A stretch of DNA of 64,000 bases from an uncultured Eubacteriales bacterium (GTDB lineage Bacteria > Bacillota > Clostridia > Oscillospirales > Oscillospiraceae). The notes beneath the pieces are model-generated. The model searched no databases and was not told the origin of the DNA. It saw only the letters and a list, made by a program, of their open reading frames with translations. Positions 8,656 to 17,770 of this stretch are shown here, piece after piece. Where the stretch lies: positions 35,919 to 99,918 of the forward strand of contig UQZR01000004.1 in assembly GCA_900545585.1 (NCBI GenBank), written 5' to 3'. Made by a program: the position numbers and the translations under genes. Each line of letters starts with the position of its first letter. Positions within the stretch are counted from its first letter, which is position 1.

Positions 8656-9788
8656 CGTTCGACCTCCTTATCGCCGCGCATCCCTGTCGGGTGCAATCTG
8701 AGTTCAAAGTGATAGACTTCCTGAGCGTCGCCGCAGGTGACCACCAGTTGAAGCCACCGGCGCAGCGGAGGCACCCCTTCTATCGTAACCTCGCAGTCGT
8801 CGGATAATGGTAATAACATATATTTGGATTTGGGGCATGAAGCGCACGGCAGTCCTTGTGCCACAAGGATTTCCCGCATCTTACGCTCGATTCGATGGCG
8901 GTTCATTTCTGAAACGCTACCGGTCTCATTTGAACCGCTTGTTACCGTCGTGGTCAGGGCGGTTTCCTCCTGAAGCTCCAGCTTGATGCCAAGACTCATG
9001 GCGATCTCTTCCTTGTCCACCACGATGTCAGAAATTTGGAACATGGTGGAGAGATAGTTCTGGAGATAGATCGTGGTGCCATGTGTGCCGGGGAATGCTG
9101 CCAGTTGCAGATAGCCCCGTTCAGCCATGCGCTTGAGATATCGGCCGGCAGTTGCCTTAGAGATGCCCCAACGGGATGCCAGTTCCGCGTAGCTGACCAG
9201 CGGGCAGCCTGTACCGTTGCGGAGATAGACCACCGGCCCGACGTCTGAACCGAGGACTTGCGGATCGTTATAGACCGTGTTCAGCCATAGATCCAATACG
9301 GCGTCCATCTCCGAGCAGTGACCGGCACTGACCAGCTCTGTGGCAGTGGATACAGGGAAGAAGAAAAAGCCGGTATCCTTCTGACAGGGCGCATTGTAGT
9401 CGAGAATCGTGTTGTGACGCCGCCAGCCGCGAATCTTGAATTTGACCAGCTTACCATGTCCGAGAACAAGAAAACTGATAAGCCCTTTCTTTTGCAGTCC
9501 CTCCAAAGCGGCCAAGGTCTGGCGGCGGAAGCGTGTGCGGAAATACCGGGACAATTCCTCCACAGACATGATCCATTCGCCGGGGTAGATGGTGTAACTA
9601 ATGCCATCAATGCGCTTGTATGAGGTGCGGAAGTTGGCATAGGCGCATAGCACGACAAAATAAAAAAGACCGGAGCCTCCGCTCACGCGAATGCTCCGGT
9701 CTGCTATCAAGGCTTGTACGAACTGCCGATAGATTCGGCATCGTGGATAATCTACGATCTGTTTGATCTCAAGTGTATATTCGCGCAT
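8652..9788 (-). CDS. Replication-initiator-like winged-helix protein of the ICE
   Basis: The ATG at 9788 with GAGGT upstream gives 378 residues; the longer frame adds 26 implausible residues. Two helix-turn-helix-type segments are visible. One is near 70-110 (LSRYFRTRFRRQTLAALEGLQ, then KKGLISF). The other is near 200-225 (YAELASRWGISKATAGRY, then LKRMAERGYL), a textbook winged helix. The C-terminus has a CASCPKSKYM cysteine pair and a beta-rich tail. Two winged-helix modules at the head of an ICE gene run fit a replication initiator or a large transcription regulator. The 10-bp tandem repeats about 250 bp upstream would be natural binding sites. Confidence 0.5.
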   Translation of the reverse strand: MREYTLEIKQIVDYPRCRIYRQFVQALIADRSIRVSGGSGLFYFVVLCAYANFRTSYKRIDGISYTIYPGEWIMSVEELSRYFRTRFRRQTLAALEGLQKKGLISFLVLGHGKLVKFKIRGWRRHNTILDYNAPCQKDTGFFFFPVSTATELVSAGHCSEMDAVLDLWLNTVYNDPQVLGSDVGPVVYLRNGTGCPLVSYAELASRWGISKATAGRYLKRMAERGYLQLAAFPGTHGTTIYLQNYLSTMFQISDIVVDKEEIAMSLGIKLELQEETALTTTVTSGSNETGSVSEMNRHRIERKMREILVAQGLPCASCPKSKYMLLPLSDDCEVTIEGVPPLRRWLQLVVTCGDAQEVYHFELRLHPTGMRGDKEVER

Positions 9789-10170
9789 ATTTATTACCTC
9801 GCTTTTTGTAAACAACTTAATTCCGAAAAGCGAAGAGATTGTGTTTGCCAAAAAAGATGCGCACAATTAAGAAAGGAACCTTTCCAATCATGCACATCCT
9901 TATTTTGCTGCCGCGTTGGGTTTTCTCGTTTTTCTTCGCACCATATCCGCACCATTTTGACATTGAGATATGGCGTTTTACATCAATTTACATTCTTCTG
10001 AAAAATGTGGAAGCCCTTATATTACAACGATTTGTGGAGATTTATAGAGATACATAAAGATGCATAAAAAGGTCAATTTATATCGATACCTAATTTCATA
10101 GAGGATAACCTCCCTTATATTTTTCGACTATATATCATACCATCTTTCCGCGGCGCATGCAAGCGCGGTG
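9789..10170. other. AT-rich border between mobile segment and core chromosome
   Basis: There is no convincing gene here. The stretch is much AT-richer than both sides. It contains a 7-bp inverted repeat next to the initiator start (CGCTTTT near 9800 and AAAAGCG near 9826-9832), the three 10-bp repeats at 10038-10067, and T-rich tracts up to the suf terminator. It is the likely regulatory or origin region of the left element and probably close to its end. No attachment site can be defined from this window alone. Confidence 0.45.
10038..10067. repeat. Three tandem 10-bp AGATNNATAA repeats (iteron-like)
   Basis: AGATTTATAG, AGATACATAA and AGATGCATAA follow each other with exactly 10-bp periodicity, about one helical turn, so the same face would be presented three times. 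They lie about 250 bp upstream of the initiator-like gene. Confidence 0.5.
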
Positions 10171-10202
10171 AAAAAAAAGACCGCCCGAGGCGGTCTTTTT
10201 CC
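10171..10202 (-). terminator. Terminator of the sufCB operon
   Basis: GACCGCC (10179-10185) pairs with GGCGGTC (10189-10195) around a 3-nt loop. On the minus strand eight T residues follow. It starts 16 bp after the sufB stop. The flanking A and T runs would also let it work in reverse. Confidence 0.85.
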
Positions 10203-10218
10203 GGTATTTCGCGTGTGC

Positions 10219-11148
10219 TTACGCCAGGAAGCCCCTGAGAATGGTGTCCTCGGCCTCCTCCTCCGTCAAGCCCAGCGTCTCCAGCTTCAGCAGCTGGTCG
10301 CCGGCGATCTTGCCGATGGCCGCCTCGTGGATGAGCTGCGCATCGGGACAGTTGGCGGTGATGGCCGGTACGGACTCGATCTTGGCCCGGCCCATGATGA
10401 TGCTGTCGCACTGGACATGACCGAAGCACTGGGCGTTGCCCACCATGACGGGGCGGAATACCTGATGGGACTGGTCCTGCGCCACGGAGCGGGAGATGAC
10501 GCGGCCCTTGGCATCGCAGCCGTTGAGCTGGATGTTCATGTCGCTCTCGGCCTGCTGGCTGCCATGGGTCAGCAGGCGCTCCGTCACCACCACCTCGCTG
10601 CCGGCCTCGCAGAAGAAGTCCGTCTCCCGCTTGGTGGAGTCAATGCCGCGGATCTGGATGGTGTCCATCTGCATGGTGGAGTTCTCTCCCAGATACACCA
10701 CGGTCTTGGGGTTCATCACGTTGCCGCCGGTCTGACCGGGGTCGTTCTCGCCGTAGTGCTTCTCGCTGTACCGCACCCGGGCGTTTTTGCCGATGTGGAA
10801 GGTATGCACGCCGTCGTGGCGGCTCTCGTCGCAGCCGGAGTTGTGGATGCCGCAGCCTGCCACGATCTCCACGTCGCAGTCGTCGCCCACGTAGAAGTCG
10901 TTGTAGACCAGCTCGCTCAGGCCGGTCTTGCTGATGATGACGGGGATGTAACACTTCTCCCCCTTGGTGCCCGCCTTGATGCGGATGTCGATGCCCTGCT
11001 TCCCGTCGGCGCGGGGCGTGATCTCAATATGCTCGGTGGACTGGCGGGCCTCGCAGCCGCTGTCCTTCCGGATGTTGAAGGCGCCCACGGGCTTGCCCGT
11101 CAGGTCCGCGATTTTTTCCAGCAGCTTGGCATCAATATCGGTGATCAT
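10219..11148 (-). CDS. sufB: SufB/SufD-family Fe-S scaffold protein (short form)
   Basis: 309 residues, much shorter than the roughly 470 of classical SufB. It has the family's right-handed beta-helix character: repeated short strands such as NSTMQMDTIQIRGID and GGNVMNPKTVVYLGEN. The C-terminal motif includes CPDAQLIHEAAIG, where His and Glu correspond to the conserved end of SufB/D. With SufC it forms a membrane-free Fe-S assembly complex. Only sufC and this gene are present, with no sufS, sufU or second SufB/D. That matches the minimal two-gene SUF (SMS) systems described in archaea and anaerobic Firmicutes. The start overlaps the sufC stop by 4 bp. Confidence 0.85.
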   Translation of the reverse strand: MITDIDAKLLEKIADLTGKPVGAFNIRKDSGCEARQSTEHIEITPRADGKQGIDIRIKAGTKGEKCYIPVIISKTGLSELVYNDFYVGDDCDVEIVAGCGIHNSGCDESRHDGVHTFHIGKNARVRYSEKHYGENDPGQTGGNVMNPKTVVYLGENSTMQMDTIQIRGIDSTKRETDFFCEAGSEVVVTERLLTHGSQQAESDMNIQLNGCDAKGRVISRSVAQDQSHQVFRPVMVGNAQCFGHVQCDSIIMGRAKIESVPAITANCPDAQLIHEAAIGKIAGDQLLKLETLGLTEEEAEDTILRGFLA

Positions 11149-11885
11149 TGTACGCCCTCCTTTCTATCCAGCACGGGACAGCCGCCCAGCGTATTCGCCA
11201 GGATCAGCGGGAATATCTCCTGGGTGCTGCCGCGGTGGGCGATCTGTCCGTTGGCGATGACCACGATCTCGTCCGCCAGACGGATGATGCGCTCCTGATG
11301 GGAGATGATGATCATGGTGGCGTGACCCTCCTGATGGATCTGCTCAAAGGTCTCGGTGAGCCGCGCGAAGCTCCACAGGTCGATGCCCGCCTCCGGCTCG
11401 TCGAAGATCATCAGGTCGCTCTGCCGCGCCAGAATGGTGGCGATCTCGATGCGCTTGACCTCACCGCCGGACAGGGACACGTCCACCTCGCGGTCCAGAT
11501 AGTCGTTGGCGCACAGGCCCACCTTGGTCAGGTACGCGCAGCACTTGTCCTTGCTGAGCTTCTCCTGCCCCGCCGCCAGAAGCAGCAGGTCGTGGACCGT
11601 GATGCCCTTGAACCGCGGCGGCTGCTGAAAGCCGTAGCTGATACCGCGGCGGGCCCGCTCCGTGATGGACATGTCCGTCACGTCCTCGCCGTTATACAGT
11701 ACGCGGCCGGACGTGGGCTGCACCAGCCCCATGATAACCTTGGCCAGCGTGGTCTTGCCGCCGCCGTTGGGGCCGGTAAACACCACCAGCTTGTGGTCGG
11801 GAATGGTGATGGAGACGTTTTTGAGAATGTCCTGCTCCCCATCGGGAGTAGATACGCGATAACAGATATTCTGCAGTTCCAGCAT
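11145..11885 (-). CDS. sufC: Fe-S assembly ATPase SufC
   Basis: 246 residues, the usual SufC length. Walker A is GPNGGGKTT at about 38-46, the ABC signature is SLSGGEVKR, and Walker B with the D-loop is LMIFDEPEAGIDLWS. The EAGID form is typical of SufC rather than transporters. It drives conformational change of its SufB-type partner during Fe-S cluster assembly in the cytoplasm. It is the first gene of a two-gene operon with a GGGGAGAGG ribosome site before the ATG. Confidence 0.93.
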   Translation of the reverse strand: MLELQNICYRVSTPDGEQDILKNVSITIPDHKLVVFTGPNGGGKTTLAKVIMGLVQPTSGRVLYNGEDVTDMSITERARRGISYGFQQPPRFKGITVHDLLLLAAGQEKLSKDKCCAYLTKVGLCANDYLDREVDVSLSGGEVKRIEIATILARQSDLMIFDEPEAGIDLWSFARLTETFEQIHQEGHATMIIISHQERIIRLADEIVVIANGQIAHRGSTQEIFPLILANTLGGCPVLDRKEGVQ

Positions 11886-11922
11886 GAATGCCTCTCCCCT
11901 CTTTGAGGTAATATCTGACAGC

Positions 11923-11931
11923 AGTATACCA
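11923..11931 (-). promoter_or_regulatory. Extended -10 promoter of sufCB
   Basis: The minus strand reads TGGTATACT (TGn plus TATACT) about 38 bases upstream of the sufC ATG, with no good -35. No Fe-S regulator operator is recognisable. The rest of the 11886-12122 gap shows nothing else definite. Confidence 0.5.
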
Positions 11932-12122
11932 GAGCTTTCCGCGCCGCTTTATGGCATCTGCAACAGTCAAAAGAAAAAGCGTTGTGACTTTACAACCCTG
12001 TCAGTGTAACAGATTCCCCCGCAAAAAGCAATCTTTTCCTGCGTATTTTGCCGCAACCAGGCGCCGCAGGCGCACCGCCGCCCCTCTGCGCATAGTATGC
12101 CGTGAGAAGGAGGCGTTCAAAC

Positions 12123-12680
12123 ATGGAGCAGGAACTGAACATCGCCTATGACCAAAAGCTGACCCGCGAGGTCTGGCAGCGGGTGGCACAGTCGCTGCCG
12201 CCGCTGGAAGCGCCCGCCGCGGATACCGGCAGCTGCGGCATCGCCGCCCCGCCGCCGGAGGACAGCACCCATCGCCTGCGGCGGTTTATCGATGAGGAGC
12301 TGTCCATGGCCCGCGCCTACCGCCGTCAGGTCCGCTGCGCTCCGCCTTCGGCCCGCCGGACGCTGCTGCGCCTGTCGGATGAGGAGTTGGCCCATGCCCG
12401 CACACTGCTGGCCGCCCACTATCTGCTGACCGGCCGGTACTACCGGCCCCCCACCCCCGTGGGAGAGGAGCCCCGCTCGTCCTGGTGCCGGCTGCTGCGG
12501 GAGCTGTACCGCGAGGAGACCTGCGGCGGCTGGGCCTACGCCCAGGCGGCAGAGGACACGGAGGACGTGTGTCTGCGGGACATTTTCCGCCGCTTCAGTC
12601 AGGCGGAGTACGGCCACGCCGCCTCCCTGCTGCACCTGCTGGAAAACAGCTTGACAACAGGGAATAACCTGCTAAAATAG
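12123..12680 (+). CDS. Ferritin-like (rubrerythrin-type) diiron protein
   Basis: 185 residues from the ATG at 12123, which has GAAGGAGG upstream; the frame opens 21 bases earlier but without a site. Four helices carry the diiron signature. FIDEELSMA and EELAHA (ExxH) form the first pair, and YREETCGG and AEYGHA (ExxH) the second. There is no rubredoxin-like Cys4 domain. Ferritin-like proteins of this type handle peroxide or iron in anaerobes. It sits immediately upstream of the HD-domain gene, 34 bp apart and in the same direction. The exact substrate is unknown. Confidence 0.75.
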   Translation: MEQELNIAYDQKLTREVWQRVAQSLPPLEAPAADTGSCGIAAPPPEDSTHRLRRFIDEELSMARAYRRQVRCAPPSARRTLLRLSDEELAHARTLLAAHYLLTGRYYRPPTPVGEEPRSSWCRLLRELYREETCGGWAYAQAAEDTEDVCLRDIFRRFSQAEYGHAASLLHLLENSLTTGNNLLK

Positions 12681-12714
12681 GGGGCAATTCAACGCCACAA
12701 AGGAGGTCCGGAAG

Positions 12715-13302
12715 ATGAAAGAGTGCATCTCCCGCGAAGCGGCGCTGGCCGCCCTGAAAGAGTATAATAAGGAACCGTTCCACATTCTGCACGGTCTGAC
12801 GGTGGAGGGTGTCATGCGCTGGTATGCCAACGAGCTGGGCTGCGGCGAGGACGCGGACTTCTGGGCCACGGTGGGCCTGCTCCACGACATCGACTTTGAG
12901 ATGTGGCCGGAGCAGCACTGCGTCAAGGCGCCTGAGCTGCTGAAGAAGGCCGGCTGTTCCGATGAGTTCATCCACGCCGTCTGCTCCCACGGCTACGGCC
13001 TGTGCTGCGATGTGGAGCCCACCCATGAGATGGAGAAGGTGCTGTTCGCTGCCGACGAACTGACGGGCCTCATCGGCGCCGCCGCCCGCATGCGTCCCAG
13101 CAAGAGCGTCATGGACATGGAGGTCAGCAGCCTGAAGAAAAAGTACAAGGACAAGAAGTTCGCCGCCGGCTGCTCCCGTGATGTCATCAACACCGGCGCC
13201 GAGCGCCTGGGCTGGCCCATCGAGGAGCTGATGGAAAAGACCATTCTGGCCATGCGCAGCTGCGAGGAGCGCGTCAACCAGGAGATGGAGACTCTGGCCT
13301 GA
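12715..13302 (+). CDS. HD-domain metal-dependent hydrolase
   Basis: 195 residues. LLHDID gives the HD pair (His57-Asp58). HAVCSHGY supplies a further metal-ligand His, and FAADELTGL the last Asp. This is a single compact HD domain without sensor or nucleotide-binding additions, as in the many small uncharacterised Clostridia HD proteins. It probably hydrolyses a phosphate ester, but the substrate is not deducible. The AAAGGAGG ribosome site is excellent. A strong terminator follows at 13351. Confidence 0.85.
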   Translation: MKECISREAALAALKEYNKEPFHILHGLTVEGVMRWYANELGCGEDADFWATVGLLHDIDFEMWPEQHCVKAPELLKKAGCSDEFIHAVCSHGYGLCCDVEPTHEMEKVLFAADELTGLIGAAARMRPSKSVMDMEVSSLKKKYKDKKFAAGCSRDVINTGAERLGWPIEELMEKTILAMRSCEERVNQEMETLA

Positions 13303-13350
13303 CCCACGCAGCACTGTAAAGCGTGTCCCCTGTACCGCCGCCGCGCCACA

Positions 13351-13387
13351 AAGAACGCCCTGTGTGAATACACAGGGTGTTCTTTTT
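13351..13387 (+). terminator. Terminator after the HD-domain gene
   Basis: A 15-bp stem (one G-U) joins AAGAACGCCCTGTGT to its complement around GAAT, followed by TTT. The remainder of the 13303-13618 gap contains only the next promoter. Confidence 0.85.
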
Positions 13388-13472
13388 GCCGTTTTATACG
13401 ATTTGTTGTCGTTTCTCCGCGCTGTATTGCCGTTGTGCTGAATAAGCCGCCGATAAGAAGCAGCCTTTTTCC

Positions 13473-13501
13473 TTGCCTTTCCCTCCCGTTTATGGTACAG
13501 T
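13473..13501 (+). promoter_or_regulatory. Candidate promoter of the ugd gene pair
   Basis: TTGCCT, a 17-bp spacer and TACAGT lie about 120 bases upstream of the ugd ATG. The -35 is close to consensus; the -10 matches at four of six positions. Confidence 0.45.
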
Positions 13502-13618
13502 AAAAACGTTGAAAATCGCGGGTTTCTCCCCGCATTTGCCGGGTATCCCGCCCCTGCGGCGCGGAAGCCTGCACATACTTCATCCATTTCTGCGCCCCCG
13601 CTCATAAGGAGGTCCCCT

Positions 13619-14803
13619 ATGCGTATCGCCATCGCCGGGACCGGCTATGTCGGTCTGTCCATGGCCGTCCTGCTGGCCCAGCACAACACGGTCACAGCCG
13701 TGGACATCGTCCCCGAGAAGGCGGACCTTATCAACCGCCGCATCTCCCCTATCGCCGACTCCGAGATACAGGAGTACCTGTCCACCCGTCCGCTGGACCT
13801 GACCGCCACCACCGACGGCGACAGCGCCTACCGTAATGCGGATCTGGTGCTGATCTCCACCCCCACCAACTACGACCCCGACCAGAACTATTTCGACACC
13901 TCGTCGGTGGAGAGCGTCATCCGCCAGGTCATGGCCGTGAACCCCCATGCCGCCGTGGTGATCCGCTCCACCGTGCCCGTGGGCTTCACCGAAAGCGCCC
14001 GGATCAAGCACGGCTGCCGCCGTCTCCTGTTCAGCCCCGAGTTCCTGCGGGAGGGCCGCGCACTGTACGACAACCTCTACCCCAGCCGCATCGTGGTGGG
14101 CGTCTCCCAGAACGACTCCCAGCTGCGGCAGACCGCAGAGGACTTCGCCGCCCTGCTGCGGGAGGGTGCCGTCAAGAAGGACATCCCCGTCCGCTTCATG
14201 GCCCCCACGGAGGCGGAGGCTGTCAAGCTGTTCGCCAACACTTATCTGGCCCTCCGCGTCAGCTACTTCAACGAGCTGGACACCTACGCCCAGGTCCGCG
14301 GCCTTGACACCAGGGCCATCATCGAGGGCGTCTGCCTGGACCCCCGCATCGGCGACCAGTACAACAACCCCTCCTTCGGCTACGGCGGCTACTGCCTGCC
14401 CAAGGACACCAAGCAGCTGCTGGCCAACTACCGTGATGTGCCCCAGAACATCATCTCCGCCATCGTGGCGGCCAACAGCACCCGCAAGGACTTCATCGCG
14501 GAGCAGATCCTGGCCAGACACCCCCGGATCGTGGGCATCTACCGCCTGACCATGAAGGCCGGCAGCGACAACTTCCGCCAGTCCTCCATTCAGGGCGTCA
14601 TGAAGCGCATCAAGGCCAAGGGTGTGGAGGTGGTGGTCTACGAGCCCGCCCTCCGCGAGGACCGGTTCTTCAACAGCCGCGTCATCCGCGATCTGGACGA
14701 GTTCAAGCGCGTCAGCGACGTGATCGTGGCCAACCGGTACAGCGACGATATCCGCGACGTGCCGGACAAGGTCTACACCCGCGATCTGTATTTCCGTGAC
14801 TGA
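13619..14803 (+). CDS. ugd: UDP-glucose 6-dehydrogenase family protein
   Basis: 394 residues. The N-terminal Rossmann motif is GTGYVGLS (about 7-14). STPTNYD follows, then [10 protein letters not shown]. The catalytic Cys is in [13 protein letters not shown] at residue 259, matching Cys260 of the E. coli enzyme. It should oxidise UDP-glucose to UDP-glucuronate with two NAD+ for capsule or cell-surface polysaccharide. A GGAGG ribosome site precedes the ATG. The downstream nucleotidyltransferase-like gene, 19 bp away, suggests a surface-glycan context, although no other glycan genes lie in the window. A related sugar nucleotide dehydrogenase activity cannot be excluded. Confidence 0.9.
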   Translation: MRIAIAGTGYVGLSMAVLLAQHNTVTAVDIVPEKADLINRRISPIADSEIQEYLSTRPLDLTATTDGDSAYRNADLVLISTPTNYDPDQNYFDTSSVESVIRQVMAVNPHAAVVIRSTVPVGFTESARIKHGCRRLLFSPEFLREGRALYDNLYPSRIVVGVSQNDSQLRQTAEDFAALLREGAVKKDIPVRFMAPTEAEAVKLFANTYLALRVSYFNELDTYAQVRGLDTRAIIEGVCLDPRIGDQYNNPSFGYGGYCLPKDTKQLLANYRDVPQNIISAIVAANSTRKDFIAEQILARHPRIVGIYRLTMKAGSDNFRQSSIQGVMKRIKAKGVEVVVYEPALREDRFFNSRVIRDLDEFKRVSDVIVANRYSDDIRDVPDKVYTRDLYFRD

Positions 14804-14822
14804 CCCCAAAGGAGGTGCCCCT

Positions 14823-15977
14823 ATGGACCGGATCACCGGCGTGATGATGTCCCTGCTGACCGGTCAGGTCTGCGGCGGAGAGCCGCCCCTCCCCGCCCTG
14901 ACGGCGGATGAGGCGGCACACCTGTACGCCCTGTCTAAAACCTACGATCTGGCCCACCTCACCGACAGCGCCCTGCTGCACCGCGGTCTGCTGCCGGACG
15001 GTCCCCTGCGGGCCGCTTTTGAAAAGCAGGTGCTGCTGGCCGTCTACCGCTGCGAGACGCAGGGCAGCGACCTGGCCCAGCTGGATGCCCTGCTCACCCA
15101 CGGGCAGATACCGTTCCTGCCCCTGAAGGGCTCGGTGCTGCGGCAGTACTACCCCCAGCCGTGGATGCGTACCAGCTGCGACATCGACGTGCTGGTACAC
15201 TCCGCCGATCTGGACCGCGCCGTGGCCCTTCTCTGCGAGAATGGCTTCACCGCCGGCGAGAAAAGCACCCACGATGTGGCCCTCACTGCCCCCGCCGGCT
15301 CCCACATAGAGCTGCACTACGACCTCATTGAGGACGGCATGGTGAACGACGCCGCCGCAGTGCTGCGCCGCGTCTGGGATACCGCCGTGCCCCACGGGGA
15401 CAGCACCCTCCGGTACGACATGCCGGACGATCTGTTCTACTTCTACCACATGGCCCACATGGCCAAGCACTTCGTCTCCACCGGCGGCTGCGGCATCCGC
15501 CCGCTGCTGGATGTCTGGGTGCTGACCCACCGCATCCCCTTCGACCGCCGGAGCCGCGACCGCCTTTTGGCGGAGGGCGGCCTGTCCGCCTTTGCCCAGC
15601 AGGCCGAGCTCCTGTCGGAGGTGTGGTTCGGCGGCGCGGCCCCCACCGCCGTCACCGACCAGATGACCTCCTACATCCTCCGCGGCGGCCTGTACGGCAG
15701 CATGGAAAACCGCATCACGGTGCAGCAGCAGAAGCAGGGCGGCAAGCTGCGGTACGCCGCCTCCCGCATCTTCCTGCCCTACGACACCCTGAAGCACCAC
15801 TACCCTGTGCTGGAGCAGCACCGCTGGCTCACCCCCCTGATGGAGGTGCGCCGCTGGGGGAAGCTGGTGTTCTGCGGCGGCCTGAAGCGCTCCGTGCGGG
15901 AGCTGCGCTGCAACAGCGCCACGCCGCGGCAGCAGGCGTCGGAGACCCAGTCCCTCCTGTCCGTTCTGAACCTGTAA
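14823..15977 (+). CDS. Nucleotidyltransferase-family protein (NTP_transf_5 type)
   Basis: 384 residues from the ATG at 14823, seven bases after AAAGGAGGT; an earlier in-frame ATG lies inside ugd. The central LPLKGSVLRQYY, then SCDIDVLVHSADLDRA, is the nucleotidyltransferase signature of the PF14907 family, with an Asp pair for metal binding. A helical C-terminus contains HMAHMAKHF. Members occur in polysaccharide and natural-product clusters and are mostly uncharacterised. Here it is coupled to ugd and followed by a terminator. Confidence 0.75.
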   Translation: MDRITGVMMSLLTGQVCGGEPPLPALTADEAAHLYALSKTYDLAHLTDSALLHRGLLPDGPLRAAFEKQVLLAVYRCETQGSDLAQLDALLTHGQIPFLPLKGSVLRQYYPQPWMRTSCDIDVLVHSADLDRAVALLCENGFTAGEKSTHDVALTAPAGSHIELHYDLIEDGMVNDAAAVLRRVWDTAVPHGDSTLRYDMPDDLFYFYHMAHMAKHFVSTGGCGIRPLLDVWVLTHRIPFDRRSRDRLLAEGGLSAFAQQAELLSEVWFGGAAPTAVTDQMTSYILRGGLYGSMENRITVQQQKQGGKLRYAASRIFLPYDTLKHHYPVLEQHRWLTPLMEVRRWGKLVFCGGLKRSVRELRCNSATPRQQASETQSLLSVLNL

Positions 15978-15988
15978 CCGAAACCAAA

Positions 15989-16031
15989 AGGACCCGTGAC
16001 CACCCTTACAGGGCGTTCACGAGTCCTTTTT
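15989..16031 (+). terminator. Terminator after the ugd operon
   Basis: AGGAC pairs with GTCCT and CGTGA with TCACG (one internal mismatch) around a GC-rich loop, followed by TTTTTCTC. It also separates the operon from the convergent fakA gene. Confidence 0.75.
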
Positions 16032-16077
16032 CTCTACCGTCCGCAATATTCTCGTCGAATATTACGCTTTGTTGTCG

Positions 16078-17745
16078 CTATTCAATGGCCACGATGTAGT
16101 AATACACCGGCTGCCCGCCGGGCAGGGCACTGACCTCCGCCTGAGGGCACACTGTCTCGAACAGGGCCGCAGCCCGGGCGGCGTCCTCGTCGGACACGCC
16201 CTCACCGGCGTAGATGGTGATGAACTCGGCGCCCTTGTCTGACGCCATGCGGGCCAGCCGCTCCAGCAGCACGTCCAGATTCCGGTCGGTACCCATCAGC
16301 TTGCCATCGCACAGGGCCAGATAGTCGCCCTCGTTGATGGCAAACCCGTCGAAATCGGAGTTGCGGGCGGCGTAGGTGATCTGTGCCGTGGTGACGTTGG
16401 CCGCAGCGTCGGTCATGGCCTGCAGGATCACTTGGGCGTCCGGTTCCTCGGGGTCCACGTTCATCATGGCGGAGATGCCCTGGGGCACGGTGGCCGTAGG
16501 GACTACCACGACTTCCTTCTCCGACAGGCCCACGCACTGCTGGGCTGCCATGATGATGTTCTTGTTGTTGGGCAGAACGAACACCACCTCGCTGGGGGTC
16601 TGATCGATCTCCCGCAGGATGGCTTCGGTAGAGGGATTCATCGTCTGGCCGCCGGAGACGATGCGGTCCACGCCCAGGTCGCGGAATACCGCAGCCAGGC
16701 CCTCACCGGCGCACACCGCCAGGAAGCCGTACCGCTTCTCCGGTGCGGCCACGGCGCAGGCGCTCTTCTCCAGTTCCTCCTCGATGGCGTCCAGATCATC
16801 GGTGGACTGAGCCTTGCGTCCCGCCGCCAGATCCGCCGCCTGAGTGCGCATGTTCTCGATCTTGGCCAGCTCCAGCGTGCCGTACTTCTGGGCCTCGTTC
16901 AGGGCGTCGCCCGGGGTGTCGGTGTGGACGTGGACCTTGAAGGATTCGTCATCCTCGCCGATGACCAGACTGTCGCCGATGCCGCCCAGATATTCCCGCA
17001 GGCCGTCCAGCGGGCGGTTCGTGGTCTTGCGCACAATGAACACGGTGTCGAAGGCGAAGGTGATGTCCTCATCGCCGATGGCGGCAAAGTCCGCCTTCTC
17101 CTCGGCCTGCTCCTCCACCTCGGGGATCTCCTCGCCCCGCAGGGCGCGGAGCATGCCCTCCAAAATAATGAGGTAGCCTTTTCCGCCGGCATCCACCACG
17201 CCGGCCTTCTTCAGCACCGGATTCATCTCCGTGGTCTCCGCCAGCGTGGCATAACCGGTCTTGATGGCCTCCTCCAGCACGTAGTCGGCGTCGTTCCGCT
17301 CGCCTGCCGCCTCCAGCGCGCGCTGAGCGGCCAGACGGGACACGGTGAGCACCGTGCCCTCTGCGGGCTTCATCACCGCACCGTAGGCGGTGGCCACGCC
17401 CTCCTGCATGGCGGCGGCCAGCTGTGCGCCGTCCGCCTCCGCCACGCCCTTCAAAGCCTTGCTCATGCCGCGGAACAGCAGGGACAAAATGACGCCGGAG
17501 TTGCCGCGGGCGCCCCGCAGCAGGCCGGATGCCGTGATCTTGGCCGCCTCCTCCACGGTGGCGGGCTGATTCTTGCGCAGCTCGTTCACCGCCGTCTGGA
17601 TGGTCAGGCACATGTTGGTGCCGGTGTCGCCGTCGGGCACCGGAAAAACGTTGAGGTCGTTGATGGTCTGTTTCTGCTGTGCGATGCACGCGGCGCCGAA
17701 GGCGACCATCTGCTTGAAGGCGCCGCCGCTGATCCTATCTGTCAT
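16078..17745 (-). CDS. fakA: FakA-like fatty acid kinase catalytic protein (DAK2 domain)
   Basis: 555 residues. The N-terminal DhaL/DAK2 ATP-binding domain (about 1-200) includes NVFPVPDGDTGTNM, whose Asp residues bind Mg-ATP, and ARGNSGVI. The middle and C-terminal domains (about 240-555) are the DegV-like FakA extension with GGQTMNPST and LPNNKNIIMAA. With a FakB fatty-acid-binding partner it phosphorylates exogenous fatty acids for phospholipid synthesis. No fakB lies nearby. It follows the Asp23 gene by 25 bp, the conserved Asp23-FakA order in Firmicutes. Confidence 0.88.
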   Translation of the reverse strand: MTDRISGGAFKQMVAFGAACIAQQKQTINDLNVFPVPDGDTGTNMCLTIQTAVNELRKNQPATVEEAAKITASGLLRGARGNSGVILSLLFRGMSKALKGVAEADGAQLAAAMQEGVATAYGAVMKPAEGTVLTVSRLAAQRALEAAGERNDADYVLEEAIKTGYATLAETTEMNPVLKKAGVVDAGGKGYLIILEGMLRALRGEEIPEVEEQAEEKADFAAIGDEDITFAFDTVFIVRKTTNRPLDGLREYLGGIGDSLVIGEDDESFKVHVHTDTPGDALNEAQKYGTLELAKIENMRTQAADLAAGRKAQSTDDLDAIEEELEKSACAVAAPEKRYGFLAVCAGEGLAAVFRDLGVDRIVSGGQTMNPSTEAILREIDQTPSEVVFVLPNNKNIIMAAQQCVGLSEKEVVVVPTATVPQGISAMMNVDPEEPDAQVILQAMTDAAANVTTAQITYAARNSDFDGFAINEGDYLALCDGKLMGTDRNLDVLLERLARMASDKGAEFITIYAGEGVSDEDAARAAALFETVCPQAEVSALPGGQPVYYYIVAIE

Positions 17746-17770
17746 GTCCTAATTCTCCTTCTCGGCGATG

